A stretch of DNA of 64,000 nucleotides from positions 1 to 64,000 of the forward strand of contig JAUCBJ010009087.1 of assembly GCA_032718475.1 (NCBI GenBank), read 5' to 3'. Both the position numbers and the translations under genes were made by a program. Source of the DNA: Nemertoderma westbladi (taxonomy: Eukaryota; Xenacoelomorpha; Nemertodermatida; Nemertodermatidae). The notes under the pieces were generated by a model. It had not been told where the DNA came from. It made no database searches and worked only from the letters and a program-made list of their open reading frames with translations. Shown here one piece after another: positions 35,014-46,045 of the stretch (position 1 is the stretch's first letter; every line of letters starts with the position of its first letter).

Positions 35014-35238
35014 CTACTTTTCCGCTGCTTCTTGGTCCCGCTTGACCCGAGCTCGAGTGCCTATAATAGACCTACGATGTTGGACTAGCCTAGGGTCTGA
35101 TATTACTACTGGAGGGATGATCTTTCTGACAGTAGGAGGTGAATTGAACTTCGGTCTCACACTTTCCACACTCCTATCTGGGTCACAGATGGTTGTATCT
35201 AAGAGACTGTCTGACAGGTTTTGCTTTGTATCAGACAT
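35014..35238 (-). CDS. N-terminal Gag segment upstream of TAG/TAA
   Basis: A 74-codon frame from ATG 35238 (A at -3) to TAG 35014-35016, in the same frame as the gag ORF at 34923. After the TAG, five codons lead to TAA 34996-34998, and then the frame is open with Ser/Glu-rich, protein-like content to ATG 34923. It is therefore either the true start of Gag or a short upstream ORF. I favour the first because the sequence between looks coding. Confidence 0.55.
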   Translation of the reverse strand: MSDTKQNLSDSLLDTTICDPDRSVESVRPKFNSPPTVRKIIPPVVISDPRLVQHRRSIIGTRARVKRDQEAAEK

Positions 35239-37427
35239 GTTTGTTTGTACAGTTGAATGCCTACTGCTATATTACAGTTTAAGCAAGTCTAGTAATTCAG
35301 TATCACCTTTAGCCTAGTAATTAATTACCGATATCGTCACTCTATGTAACGTGATATATATAATATATTAGAATACCGGTATGCTTATAGTATATATAAG
35401 TATTATTAGACTAGATTTGTCACAGAATACCGGTATATAATTTTAGCACAAATATATATAAATATATATAATAGGCCTATCGTGAATACCGGTATACAGC
35501 TTACACTTATAGTATATATAAGTATAATTATGGACTAGAATTAATTACAGAATACCGGTATATAATTTAGCCTAAATTTATAGAAATGAATATAATAAGC
35601 CTATTGTAAATACCGGTATATCAATTATTTTAGAATAATTGAATTTCTGAATTTTCAGGGGTTACTTGGTTACTTTACTTTACTTGATTACCGTTATTTA
35701 AGCAGTAGTCCAACTGACATTAAGACCTAATTGTTGTAAGACAGGCCTACTATTTATAAATCGTTTGAGTTGATTTATAATATATATATACCCGTTTAAT
35801 GGGTTTTTGTCAATATTTGAAAAAAATGTTATTATTTCTGGGAAAGAGTCACTACACAGAAGCTGTGCGCTCTCAGTGAAGTGCTACTCGTTGGACACTA
35901 AAACAAATAATTCTAATTTACCTAAGTTACTTAATACTACAAATTACGTACAATTCGGGGTGAGATTACAATCTCTAAATAAACACAAAAATTACACGTA
36001 CGAATTTTTAGGGTAATTTTACAAGAAGTCTACAAACCAGCCTAACAAAGGGTTAGAATATCTGGTTATTACAAAGGACAGGGTACTACGGTATTTGAAA
36101 ATAACAAAGCAGTATTAAATATACTGCATTGTCCAGATAGAAAAAATACCACCGTCTGACGACTTATAGCCGTATCGCTATAAGTACTACGTTATGTATC
36201 ACGGAGTGTTCCTACCTAGAAGTTAATTACCGCGGTCTACCAGAACCAACGTGCCTATTAACCACTTTACAACACAAATATACTGCCTACACACTAATTA
36301 CCTTCGGAAAGCACTGTACACTAAACCCTAAATTAGGTACAAGTACTTATACAACAAATAATCAGCAGTTAGAAATACTTGTACAGCTAAAAGAACCACG
36401 GCATCTGCTGGAGTGACCGGGGCACAAAATCACCAGTCTTTACCTATGCCAAGCAGCCCTGATGTAGTACCGGGGTTAATTTAACTATAACGATATATAT
36501 AACAAGCACAATTACTGTAGGAATAAACTTGGGGTTGTGAATGTTGCGAATAATCGCATAAACTCTGAATAATAAATATTACGCTACGCGTACAGACTAC
36601 TCAAATAAAATACAGACCAAACGCTGACAGACTACTATCGAGCCTAAACAAACTACGGTATATGCAGACTCCGAAATGGTTAGTTAGTATGCGTTCTAAC
36701 CGAGTAGTACGACTTATTCTTTCAGGGGATTGACCTCACAACACTGGAAGCCCCTACGTTTCTAACTAGTATTTTATCGGACATACACTCTACACATACC
36801 GCAATCTCTTCAGACCTAACAACAGCTAGGCAACAATCCAGCCTACAAATTATCTAAATAAGAAATATTACGCTACCCGTACAGACTACACAAACAAAAT
36901 AGACCAAACGCTGGCAGACTACTATCAAGCCTAAACAAACTACAGTATATGCAGACTCCGAAATGGTTAGTTAGTATGCGTTCTAACCGAGTAGTACGAC
37001 TTATTCTTTCGAGGGGATTTACCTCACAGCACTGGAAGCCCCTACTTTCCTAACTAGTAATTTATCGGACATACACTCTACACACACCGCAATCCCTTCA
37101 GACTTAACAACAGTCAGACAACAGTCCAGCCTACAAATTATCTGTACAATCTGAGCAGGCTTACACGCCTTCTGATCAATATTGGCCTACAAATAAATAA
37201 AACTGACAGAAATAAGTAAAATCCCAATAAAAAACCAGGGCTGCAGTCCCTGATTAAATATTAGGGCCTACCGGTATACAGGTATATAATTATCAAAATC
37301 GAATAATACTGCTGTACCTGTACTGCTGTAAGTACCGGTTCGGGTAGTTAGGCAGTCAGGCCTACTGGGTACCGGTTGACCGGTACTTCAGCTTTATTGC
37401 CTACTGCAATACAGAAGCAATAACCGT

Positions 37428-37518
37428 TATTGTTCTTACCAGAACAATATTAAACTGCATTTATTGCCTACACTGCAATCTGAAATCTATATCTGTTATT
37501 GTTCTTACCAGAACAATA
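37428..37518. promoter_or_regulatory. Twin identical 9-bp-stem hairpins near the primer site
   Basis: TATTGTTCT-TACC-AGAACAATA occurs at 37428-37449 and again at 37497-37518. Both are perfect inverted repeats with a four-base loop, so the transcript can fold the same stem twice just after the 5' LTR. Confidence 0.6.
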
Positions 37519-37523
37519 GACAA

Positions 37524-37541
37524 CTATATTCTCTGAAACCA
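37524..37541 (-). promoter_or_regulatory. Candidate primer-binding site
   Basis: On the coding strand TGGTTTCAGAGAATATAG begins 10 bases after the end of the 5' LTR. A TGG at this place is what a tRNA 3' CCA end would pair with. I cannot say which tRNA, and the offset is larger than usual, so this is tentative. Confidence 0.3.
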
Positions 37542-37551
37542 TATCTGTTAT

Positions 37552-38734
37552 TGTTCGCGCTTTCAGACCTTTAGCAGTTTAACCTGCCAAATTGGGATGT
37601 CTTCTAGATTATAAATCGACTTTAGCCTATGACGAGTATTTGTTACACTACATTAGCCGAAGCCAGTCTATGCGCGACCCTTCACCCGCTGGATATACCC
37701 GGGAGACTGGATTCGGAAGCTTGACCTTATTGCGGTGTAGGCCTACTGTATTATTCGACTGATCGTAATATATAATCTCTGACAAAGATTATTCACTTTC
37801 GGGAAATATTAACAGTTCCTTTAGGACGTGGCGCTCTAAATATGTAAACAGAGTTATGACTTACACTAGACACAACGGGATGGCTATGGATTCACGTATA
37901 TAGCGCATTCTTTAGGAGATGCTTTGTTATCAATCACAATCATGCACACTACTGCACAATGCTGCACACCGATCTGCCGACCTTCACTAATTTAGTCACA
38001 TATAAAGAGAACAACGACCGATACATGTAGTGCCTATGAAATAGCATTAGATTCACTTCAAAACCACTTTAATGTAAGTCGCAATCGTTATATGTAACCG
38101 GTCTCTCTTACCTTCAGTATATCAAGAAGATTGAGGGTTTTGTAATTATTTATCGATATTCCAAATATAATAATATTCCATCAACTGATATAATGAATAA
38201 CCGACAGTAAATAGCAGTAAAATGTTAAGGTATAAATTGTTATGATATGTGATTTTGTATGGTATGAATTGGTTTGATATGAAAACAGATATACGTTCTA
38301 TAATTAAGCCTACTAATGTAGGGCTAAAGCCTGAAAACACAGTGATTCCAAAGCCGGTCTTCTGGGCTCAGGAAAAGGTAAACATTGACCCATAATGCAT
38401 TGCGCGATTTCCCGGAGGTTTCTGTACAAAAAGCAGGAGAATCGCTCTGATTGGTTGACCGAACAAAGAAACACCAGAGAACAAGGAAAAAAGCTACACG
38501 TGTACAGATCAGCTGTTAGCTGTCGTCATAGTAACTACACTGTTTCAAGAGGATTTCGCGTATTGCGACATAGAATTGCTAATTATGTCCGCTAAAGTAC
38601 ACATACAGAAGAAATGGCTTTTTATGTCCACTAAAACACCAGTACAGTAATGATACGGCCTTTTATGCCTGTTAAACCAACTACAGAGTACTTTACGGGG
38701 AAAATAACCGGCTAATTCCGCAAAAGCTTTTACA
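37552..38734 (-). repeat. 5' LTR (right in window), 1,183 bp
   Basis: Begins TGTTCGCGC and ends GCTTTTACA as written on the + strand, which gives TG...CA ends. It should contain the promoter for the minus-strand genes; I see no unambiguous TATA box. Confidence 0.9.
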
Positions 38735-41700
38735 GTATAAAATGTTAAAATAATAGAAGTTCGGAGCAGGTTGGTATAAAATGTTAAAATAATAGAAGCT
38801 CAGAGCAGGTTGGTATAAAATGTTAAAATAATAGAAGCTCGGAGCAGGTTGGTATAAAATGTTAAAATAATTGAAGTTCGGAGCAGGTTGGTATAAAATG
38901 TTAAAATAATAGAAGTTCGGAGCAGGTTGGTATAAAATGTTAAAATAATAGAAGCTCGGAGCAGGTTGGTATAAAATGTTAAAATAATAGAAGTTCGGAG
39001 CAGGTTGGTATAAAATGTTAAAATAATAGAAGCTCGGAGCAGGTTGGTATAAAATGTTAAAATAATAGAAGTTCGGAGCAGGTTGGTATAAAATGTTAAA
39101 ATAATAGAAGTTCGGAGCAGGTTGGTATAAAATGTTAAAATAATAGAAGTTCGGAGCAGGTTGGTATAAAATGTTAAAATAATAGAAGCTCGGAGCAGGT
39201 TGGTATAAAATGTTAAAATAATAGAAGTTCGGAGCAGGTTGGTATAAAATGTTAAAATAATAGAAGTTCGGAGCAGGTTGGTATAAAATGTTAAAATAAT
39301 AGAAGTTCGGAGCAGGTTGGTATAAAATGTTAAAATAATAGAAGTTCGGAGCAGGTTGGTATAAAATGTTAAAATAATAGAAGTTCGGAACAGGTTGGTA
39401 TAAAATGTTAAAATAATAGAAGTTCGGAGCAGGTTGGTATAAAATGTTAAAATAATAGATGTTCGCAGCAGGTTGGTATAAAATGTTAAAATAATAGAAG
39501 CTCGGAGCAGGTTGGTATAAAATGTTAAAATAATAGAAGTTCGGAGCAGGTTGGTATAAAATGTTAAAATAATAGAAGTTCGGAGCAGGTTGGTATAAAA
39601 TGTTAAAATAATAGAAGTTCGGAGCAGGTTGGTATAAAATGTTAAAATAATAGATGTTCGCAGCAGGTTGGTATAAAATGTTAAAATAATAGAAGCTCGG
39701 AGCAGGTTGGTATAAAATGTTAAAATAATAGAAGTTCGGAGCAGGTTGGTATAAAATGTTAAAATAATAGAAGCTCGGAGCAGGTTGGTATAAAATGTTA
39801 AAATAATAGAAGTTCGGAGCAGGTTGGTATAAAATGTTAAAATAATAGAAGTTCGGAGCAGGTTGGTATAAAATGTTAAAATAATAGAAGTTCGGAGCAG
39901 GTTGGTATAAAATGTTAAAATAATAGAAGCTCGGAGCAGGTTGGTATAAAATGTTAAAATAATATAAGTTCGGAGCAGGTNNNNNNNNNNNNNNNNNNNN
40001 NNNNNNNNNNNNNNNNNNNNNNNNNNNNNNNNNNNNNNNNNNNNNNNNNNNNNNNNNNNNNNNNNNNNNNNNNNNNNNNNGGTATAAAATGTTAAAATAA
40101 TAGAAGTTCGGAGCAGGTTGGTATAAAATGTTAAAATAATAGAAGTTCGGAGCAGGTTGGTATAAAATGTTAAAATAATAGAAGTTCGGAGCAGGTTGGT
40201 ATAAAATGTTAAAATAATAGAAGTTCGGAGCAGGTTGGTATAAAATGTTAAAATAATAGAAGTTCGGAGCAGGTTGGTATAAAATGTTAAAATAATAGAA
40301 GTTCGGAGCAGGTTGGTATAAAATGTTAAAATAATAGAAGTTCGGAGCAGGTTGGTATAAAATGTTAAAATAATAGAAGTTCGGAGCAGGTTGGTATAAA
40401 ATGTTAAAATAATAGAAGTTCGGAGCAGGTTGGTATAAAATGTTAAAATAATAGAAGTTCGGAGCAGGTTGGTATAAAATGTTAAAATAATAGAAGTTCG
40501 GAGCAGGTTGGTATAAAATGTTAAAATAATAGAAGTTCGGAGCAGGTTGGTATAAAATGTTAAAATAATAGAAGTTCGGAGCAGGTTGGTATAAAATGTT
40601 AAAATAATAGAAGTTCGGAGCAGGTTGGTATAAAATGTTAAAATAATAGAAGTTCGGAGCAGGTTGGTATAAAATGTTAAAATAATAGAAGTTCGGAGCA
40701 GGTTGGTATAAAATGTTAAAATAATAGAAGTTCGGAGCAGGTTGGTATAAAATGTTAAAATAATAGAAGTTCGGAGCAGGTTGGTATAAAATGTTAAAAT
40801 AATAGAAGTTCGGAGCAGGTTGGTATAAAATGTTAAAATAATAGAAGTTCGGAGCAGGTTGGTATAAAATGTTAAAATAATAGAAGTTCGGAGCAGGTTG
40901 GTATAAAATGTTAAAATAATAGAAGTTCGGAGCAGGTTGGTATAAAATGTTAAAATAATAGAAGTTCGGAGCAGGTTGGTATAAAATGTTAAAATAATAG
41001 AAGTTCGGAGCAGGTTGGTATAAAATGTTAAAATAATAGAAGTTCGGAGCAGGTTGGTATAAAATGTTAAAATAATAGAAGTTCGGAGCAGGTTGGTATA
41101 AAATGTTAAAATAATTGAAGTTCGGAGCAGGTTGGTATAAAATGTTAAAATAATAGAAGTTCGGAGCAGGTTGGTATAGAATGTTAAAATAATAGAAGTT
41201 CGGAGCAGGTTGGTATAGAATGTTAAAATAATAGAAGTTCGGAGCAGGTTGGTATAAAATGTTAAAATAATTGAAGTTCGGAGCAGGTTGGTATAAAATG
41301 TTAAAATAATAGAAGTTCGGAGCAGGTTGGTATAGAATGTTAAAATAATAGAAGTTCGGAGCAGGTTGGTATAAAATGTTAAAATAATTGAAGTTCGGAG
41401 CAGGTTGGTATAAAATGTTAAAATGATAGAAGTTCGGAGCAGGTTGGTATAAAATGTTAAAATAATAGAAGTTCGGAGTAGGTTGGTATAAAATGTTAAA
41501 ATAATAGAAGTTCGGAGCAGGTTGGTATAAAATGTTAAAATAATAGAAGTTCGGAGCAGGTTGGTATAAAATGTTAAAATAATAGAAGTTCGGAGCAGGT
41601 TGGTATAAAATGTTAAAATAATAGAAGTTCGGAGCAGGTTGGTATAAAATGTTAAAATAATAGAAGTTCGGAGCAGGTTGGTATAAAATGTTAAAATAAT

Positions 41701-44449
41701 AGAAGTTCGGAGCAGGTTGGTATAAAATGTTAAAATAATAGAAGTTCGGAGCAGGTTGGTATAAAATGTTAAAATAATTGCAGTTCGGAGCAGGTTGGTA
41801 TAAAATGTTAAAATAATAGAAGTTCGGAGCAGGTTGGTATAAAATGTTAAAATAATAGAAGTTCGGAGCAGGTTGGTATAAAATGTTAAAATAATAGAAG
41901 TTCGGAGCAGGTTGGTATAAAATGTTAAAATAATAGAAGTTCGGAACAGGTTGGTATAAAATGTTAAAATAATAGAAGTTCGGAGCAGGTTGGTATAGAA
42001 TGTTAAAATAATAGAAGTTCGGAGCAGGTTGGTATAGAATGTTAAAATAATAGAAGTTCGGAGCAGGTTGGTATAAAATGTTAAAATAATTGAAGTTCGG
42101 AGCAGGTTGGTATAAAATGTTAAAATAATAGAAGTTCGGAGCAGGTTGGTATAGAATGTTAAAATAATAGAAGTTCGGAGCAGGTTGGTATAAAATGTTA
42201 AAATAATTGAAGTTCGGAGCAGGTTGGTATAAAATGTTAAAATAATAGAAGTTCGGAGCAGGTTGGTATAAAATGTTAAAATAATAGAAGTTCGGAGCAG
42301 GTTGGTATAAAATGTTAAAATAATTGAAGTTCGGAGCAGGTTGGTATAAAATGTTAAAATAATAGAAGTTCGGAGCAGGTTGGTATAAAATGTTAAAATA
42401 ATAGAAGTTCGGAGCAGGTTGGTATAAAATGTTAAAATAATAGAGGTTCGGAGCAGGTTGGTATAAAATGTTAAAATAATAGAAGTTCGGAGCAGGTTGG
42501 TATAAAATGTTAAAATAATAGTAGTTCGGAGCAGGTTGGTATAAAATGTTAAAATAATAGAAGTTCGGAGCAGGTTGGTATAAAATGTTAAAATAATAGA
42601 AGTTCGGAGCAGGTTGGTATAAAATGTTAAAATAATAGAAGTTCGGAGCAGGTTGGTATAAAATGTTAAAATAATAGAAGTTCGGAGCAGGTTGGTATAA
42701 AATGTTAAAATAATAGAAGTTCGGAGCTGGTTGGTATAAAATGTTAAAATAATAGAAGTTCGGAGCAGGTTGGTATAAAATGTTAAAATAATAGAAGTTC
42801 GGAGCAGGTTGGTATAAAATGTTAAAATAATAGAAGTTCGGAGCTGGTTGGTATAAAATGTTAAAATAATAGAAGTTCGGAGCAGGTTGGTATAAAATTT
42901 ACAAAATAATAGAAGTTCGGAGCAGGTTGGTATAAAATGTTAAAATAATAGAAGTTCGGAGCAGGTTGTTATAAAATGTTAAAATAATAGAAGTTCGGAG
43001 CAGGTTGGTATAAAATGTTAAAATAATAGAAGTTCGGAGCAGGTTGGTATAAAATGTTAAAATAATAGAAGTTCGGAGCAGGTTGGTATAGAATGTTAAA
43101 ATAATAGAAGTTCGGAGCAGGTTGGTATAAAATGTTAAAATAATAGAAGTTCGGAGCAGGTTGGTATAAAATGTTAAAATAATAGAAGTTCGGAGCAGGT
43201 TGGTATAAAATGTTAAAATAATAGAAGCTCGGAGCAGGTTGGTATAAAATTTTAAAATAATAGAAGTTCGGAGCAGGTTGGTATAAAATGTTAAAATAAT
43301 AGAAGTTCGGAGCAGGTTGGTATAAAATGTTAAAATAATAGAAGTTCGGAGCAGGTTGGTATAAAATGTTAAAATAATAGAAGCTCGGAGCAGGTTGGTA
43401 TAAAATGTTAAAATAATAGAAGTTCGGAGCAGGTTGGTATAAAATGTTAAAATAATAGAAGTTCGGAGCAGGTTGGTATAAAATGTTAAAATAATAGAAG
43501 TTCGGAGCAGGTTGGTATAAAATGTTAAAATAATAGAAGTTCGGAGCAGGTTGGTATAAAATGTTAAAATAATAGAAGTTCGGAGCAGGTTGGTATAAAA
43601 TGTTAAAATAATAGAAGTTCGGAGCAGGTTGGTATAAAATGTTAAAATAATAGAAGTTCGGAGCAGGTTGGTATAAAATGTTAAAATAATAGAAGCTCGG
43701 AGCAGGTTGGTATAAAATGTTAAAATAATAGAAGTTCGGAGCAGGTTGGTATAAAATGTTAAAATAATAGAAGTTCGGAGCAGGTTGGTATAAAATGTTA
43801 AAATAATAGAAGTTCGGAGAAGGTTGGTATAAAATGTTAAAATAATAGAAGTTCGGAGCAGGTTGGTATAAAATGTTAAAATAATAGAAGTTCGGAGCAG
43901 GTTGGTATAAAATGTTAAAATAATAGAAGCTCGGAGCAGGTTGGTATAAAATGTTAAAATAATAGAAGTTCAGAGCTGGTTGGTATAAAATGTTAAAATG
44001 ATAGAAGTTCAGAGCAGGTTGGTATAAAATGTTAAAATAATAGAAGTTCGGAGCAGGTTGGTATAAAATGTTAAAATAATAGAAGTTCGGAGCAGGTTGG
44101 TATAAAATGTTAAAATAATAGAAGTTCGGAGCAGGTTGGTATAAAATGTTAAAATAATAGAAGTTCGGAGCAGGTTGGTATAAAATGTTAAAATAATAGA
44201 AGTTCGGAGCAGGTTGGTATAAAATGTTAAAATAATAGAAGTTCGGAGCAGGTTGGTATAAAATGTTAAAATAATAGAAGTTCGGAGCAGGTTGGTATAA
44301 AATGTTAAAATAATAGAAGTTCGGAGCAGGTTGGTATAAAATGTTAAAATAATAGAAGTTCGGAGCAGGTTGGTATAAAATGTTAAAATAATAGAAGTTC
44401 GGAGCAGGTTGGTATAAAATGTTAAAATAATAGAAGTTCGGAGCAGGTT
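38735..44449. repeat. 39-bp splice-donor minisatellite, block 2 (about 144 units plus gap)
   Basis: It resumes in register after the target duplication GTATA (38735-38739). The sequenced length outside the N run corresponds to 144 units. Variant units at 41105-41425 and 41990-42300 (TATAGAATG, AATTGAAG, AATGATAG) match, in order, units at 46680-47000 and 47565-47930 and partly those at 17755-18005. The sense frame has TAA in every unit; the antisense frame is open and repeats 13 residues. Confidence 0.97.
39981..40080. other. Assembly gap (100 N)
   Basis: Exactly 100 N within the minisatellite. A round number usually marks a gap of unknown size, so the true array length is not known. Confidence 0.98.
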
Positions 44450-46045
44450 CAATTCAATTGAATTTTCAATTCAATTTTATTAGCCTTAAAACTTCAGTCA
44501 GCAAGCTGACTGAAGGCAGTTATTAGTATACTAAATACACCGTAACTGATAATTAAAAAGGCCAAAGTCGACGGGCTCAAATGTTTAGAACAAATGTATA
44601 ATGTAATGTGACTAATATGCTATTTATACAGTTTAATATATACACTAAAGTTAATGGTTAAAACCAGGCCTAGACATACATACAGATATAATACATACAT
44701 ACAGGAGAGGGTAAGTGTTCATCACACAGATGTGCCTGCCTACGGTAAGATTTCCATTCATACATACAGTACACACTACATACAAACATAGACCATACAA
44801 ACACAGACAAAGCTAAGTACTAGCACAATGGTAGGCGTATCTGACGAGGGAGAGCGCAATATAATAATGTGTAATGTGTGATTTTATAATATATTTGAGT
44901 TATTTTTTTGTTGCTAGGTGATGGCTGACCTGTCGTATTGTTCCATGAAATGTTTTTTGAATTGTGGGATGAAGTTGTTATTGCGAATTTTATCACGTAC
45001 GACTTTTCTTAATCTATTCCATGTGCGACTGCAGGCGACAAAGAATGAGTATGTACCATACTTGTTATTTGTCTTTGGTATCTTGATTGTGTTTGTGCGT
45101 ACATTTAGTAATTGTGAAAGGAATGGTAGTTTTAGGTTTTGGAATGGCGCGATTTGATTTGTAACATATTTGTAGAGGTATTTGAGTGCGTGGTATTCCC
45201 GTAGTACATTCAAGTGTGGCAATTTGGCTAATTTTCTAAGTTGAGAACCTGTCATGTCTCGTATCTTTTTGTTATAAACTAATCGCAGGGCATAGTTCTG
45301 TATTTTGTCCATTTTATATAATTTTCCTTTGTATCCGTGTTTGTCATGAAAGGGTGTAAATAGTGCACTGCAGTAATTGTGGTAAGGCATGACCAATGTC
45401 TTGTAGAGCATTAATTTTGTTGATGTGGGAAGCTGACCCTTAATTTGGCGTAACCCGGATGTTGCTGCTGACATTTTGTGTGATGTGGCATCGATTTGGT
45501 TTTCCCATGTTAGATTATTGTTGATTATAATTCCTAAGTATGTAATTTCCGACGATTGCGCAATAATCTTATTATGTAGTGTGAGACTATAATTGTTTGT
45601 TTCTGAGGTTCTTTTTGTAGGTGATAAGAGCATAAGTTCTGTTTTGTTAGTGTTTATTTGCATGCATAGTGATCCTAATATATTTTCAATGTTTAATATT
45701 TGCTCATTAAGGAGCTTTATCGCAGTGGCTGGGCTTTTATCTGAGCAGTATACTAGTGTGTCATCAGCGTATTGTATTGTCTCAAGATTAATCTGCCCAG
45801 CAATATCATTCACGTATATTAAGAAGAATAGAGGTCCCAATTTTGTTCCCTGTGGAATGCCCCTATTACAAATGGACCACTCTGAGAATATGTTCTGGAG
45901 CTTCACGGCCTGCGGACGGTTGCTCAGGTAGCTCTTGATTAGTTTCGATGCATCAGATTGGAAACCAATTTCATCCAGCTTTGTTAATAGGATGGAGTGA
46001 TGTATGTAATGAATTGAATGCCTTGGATAGGTCTAACACACCAAT
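44450..46045 (-). mobile_element. 5'-truncated LINE inserted in the 39-bp array
   Basis: The array breaks off at ...GAGCAGGTT and resumes with GGTATAAAATG after 1,596 bases, with no bases lost and no obvious target duplication. The minus-strand frame 45906-44914 (330 codons, from a non-ATG position) is a reverse transcriptase part: the IPQGTKLGPLFF block, the catalytic QYADDTLVYCSD box, a thumb region and the long C-terminal domain. Upstream of it the remnant LDLSKAF near 46020 is frameshifted. The 3' end carries an AATTGAATTG-type simple tail at 44450-44480. The motifs place it in the CR1/jockey-like group of LINEs, but no finer. Confidence 0.88.

Larger units (their letters stand above)
35239..37551. 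other. Retroelement leader: tandem duplications and hairpins
   Basis: No protein gene is supported. A ~289-bp tandem duplication covers about 36571-36859 and 36860-37148. An AT-rich duplicated segment at 35369-35630 holds five copies of AATACCGGTAT. Two identical hairpins lie close to the LTR. The length (2.3 kb) is long for a leader and may hold packaging signals or splice donors; that is inference. Confidence 0.5.
20763..38734 (-). mobile_element. BEL/Pao-type LTR retroelement, ~18 kb, non-autonomous
   Basis: The element is bounded by direct LTRs that begin TG and end CA and is flanked by GTATA. Genes are on the minus strand, so the 5' LTR is at 37552-38734 and the 3' LTR at 20763-24189. 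Order in transcription: LTR, a leader of ~2.3 kb, gag, zinc knuckles and protease, remnants of pol, a 1.6 kb spacer, and an unrecognised long ORF. The family call rests on a DUF1759-like Gag segment, BEL-type cysteine knuckles, an A17-type protease motif (ALLDSGS) and a Pao-type RNase H tail. Reverse transcriptase and the integrase core are missing. The LTRs differ by only about seven substitutions and two small indels over their first ~810 bases by eye, so the insertion is fairly recent. It lies antisense in the amine oxidase intron. Confidence 0.92.

Noticed and set aside
24892-35238. Host genetic code reading TAA/TAG as an amino acid
   Set aside because: The Mic60-like and aerolysin-like genes end at TAA just where their families end, so TAA is a stop in this genome.
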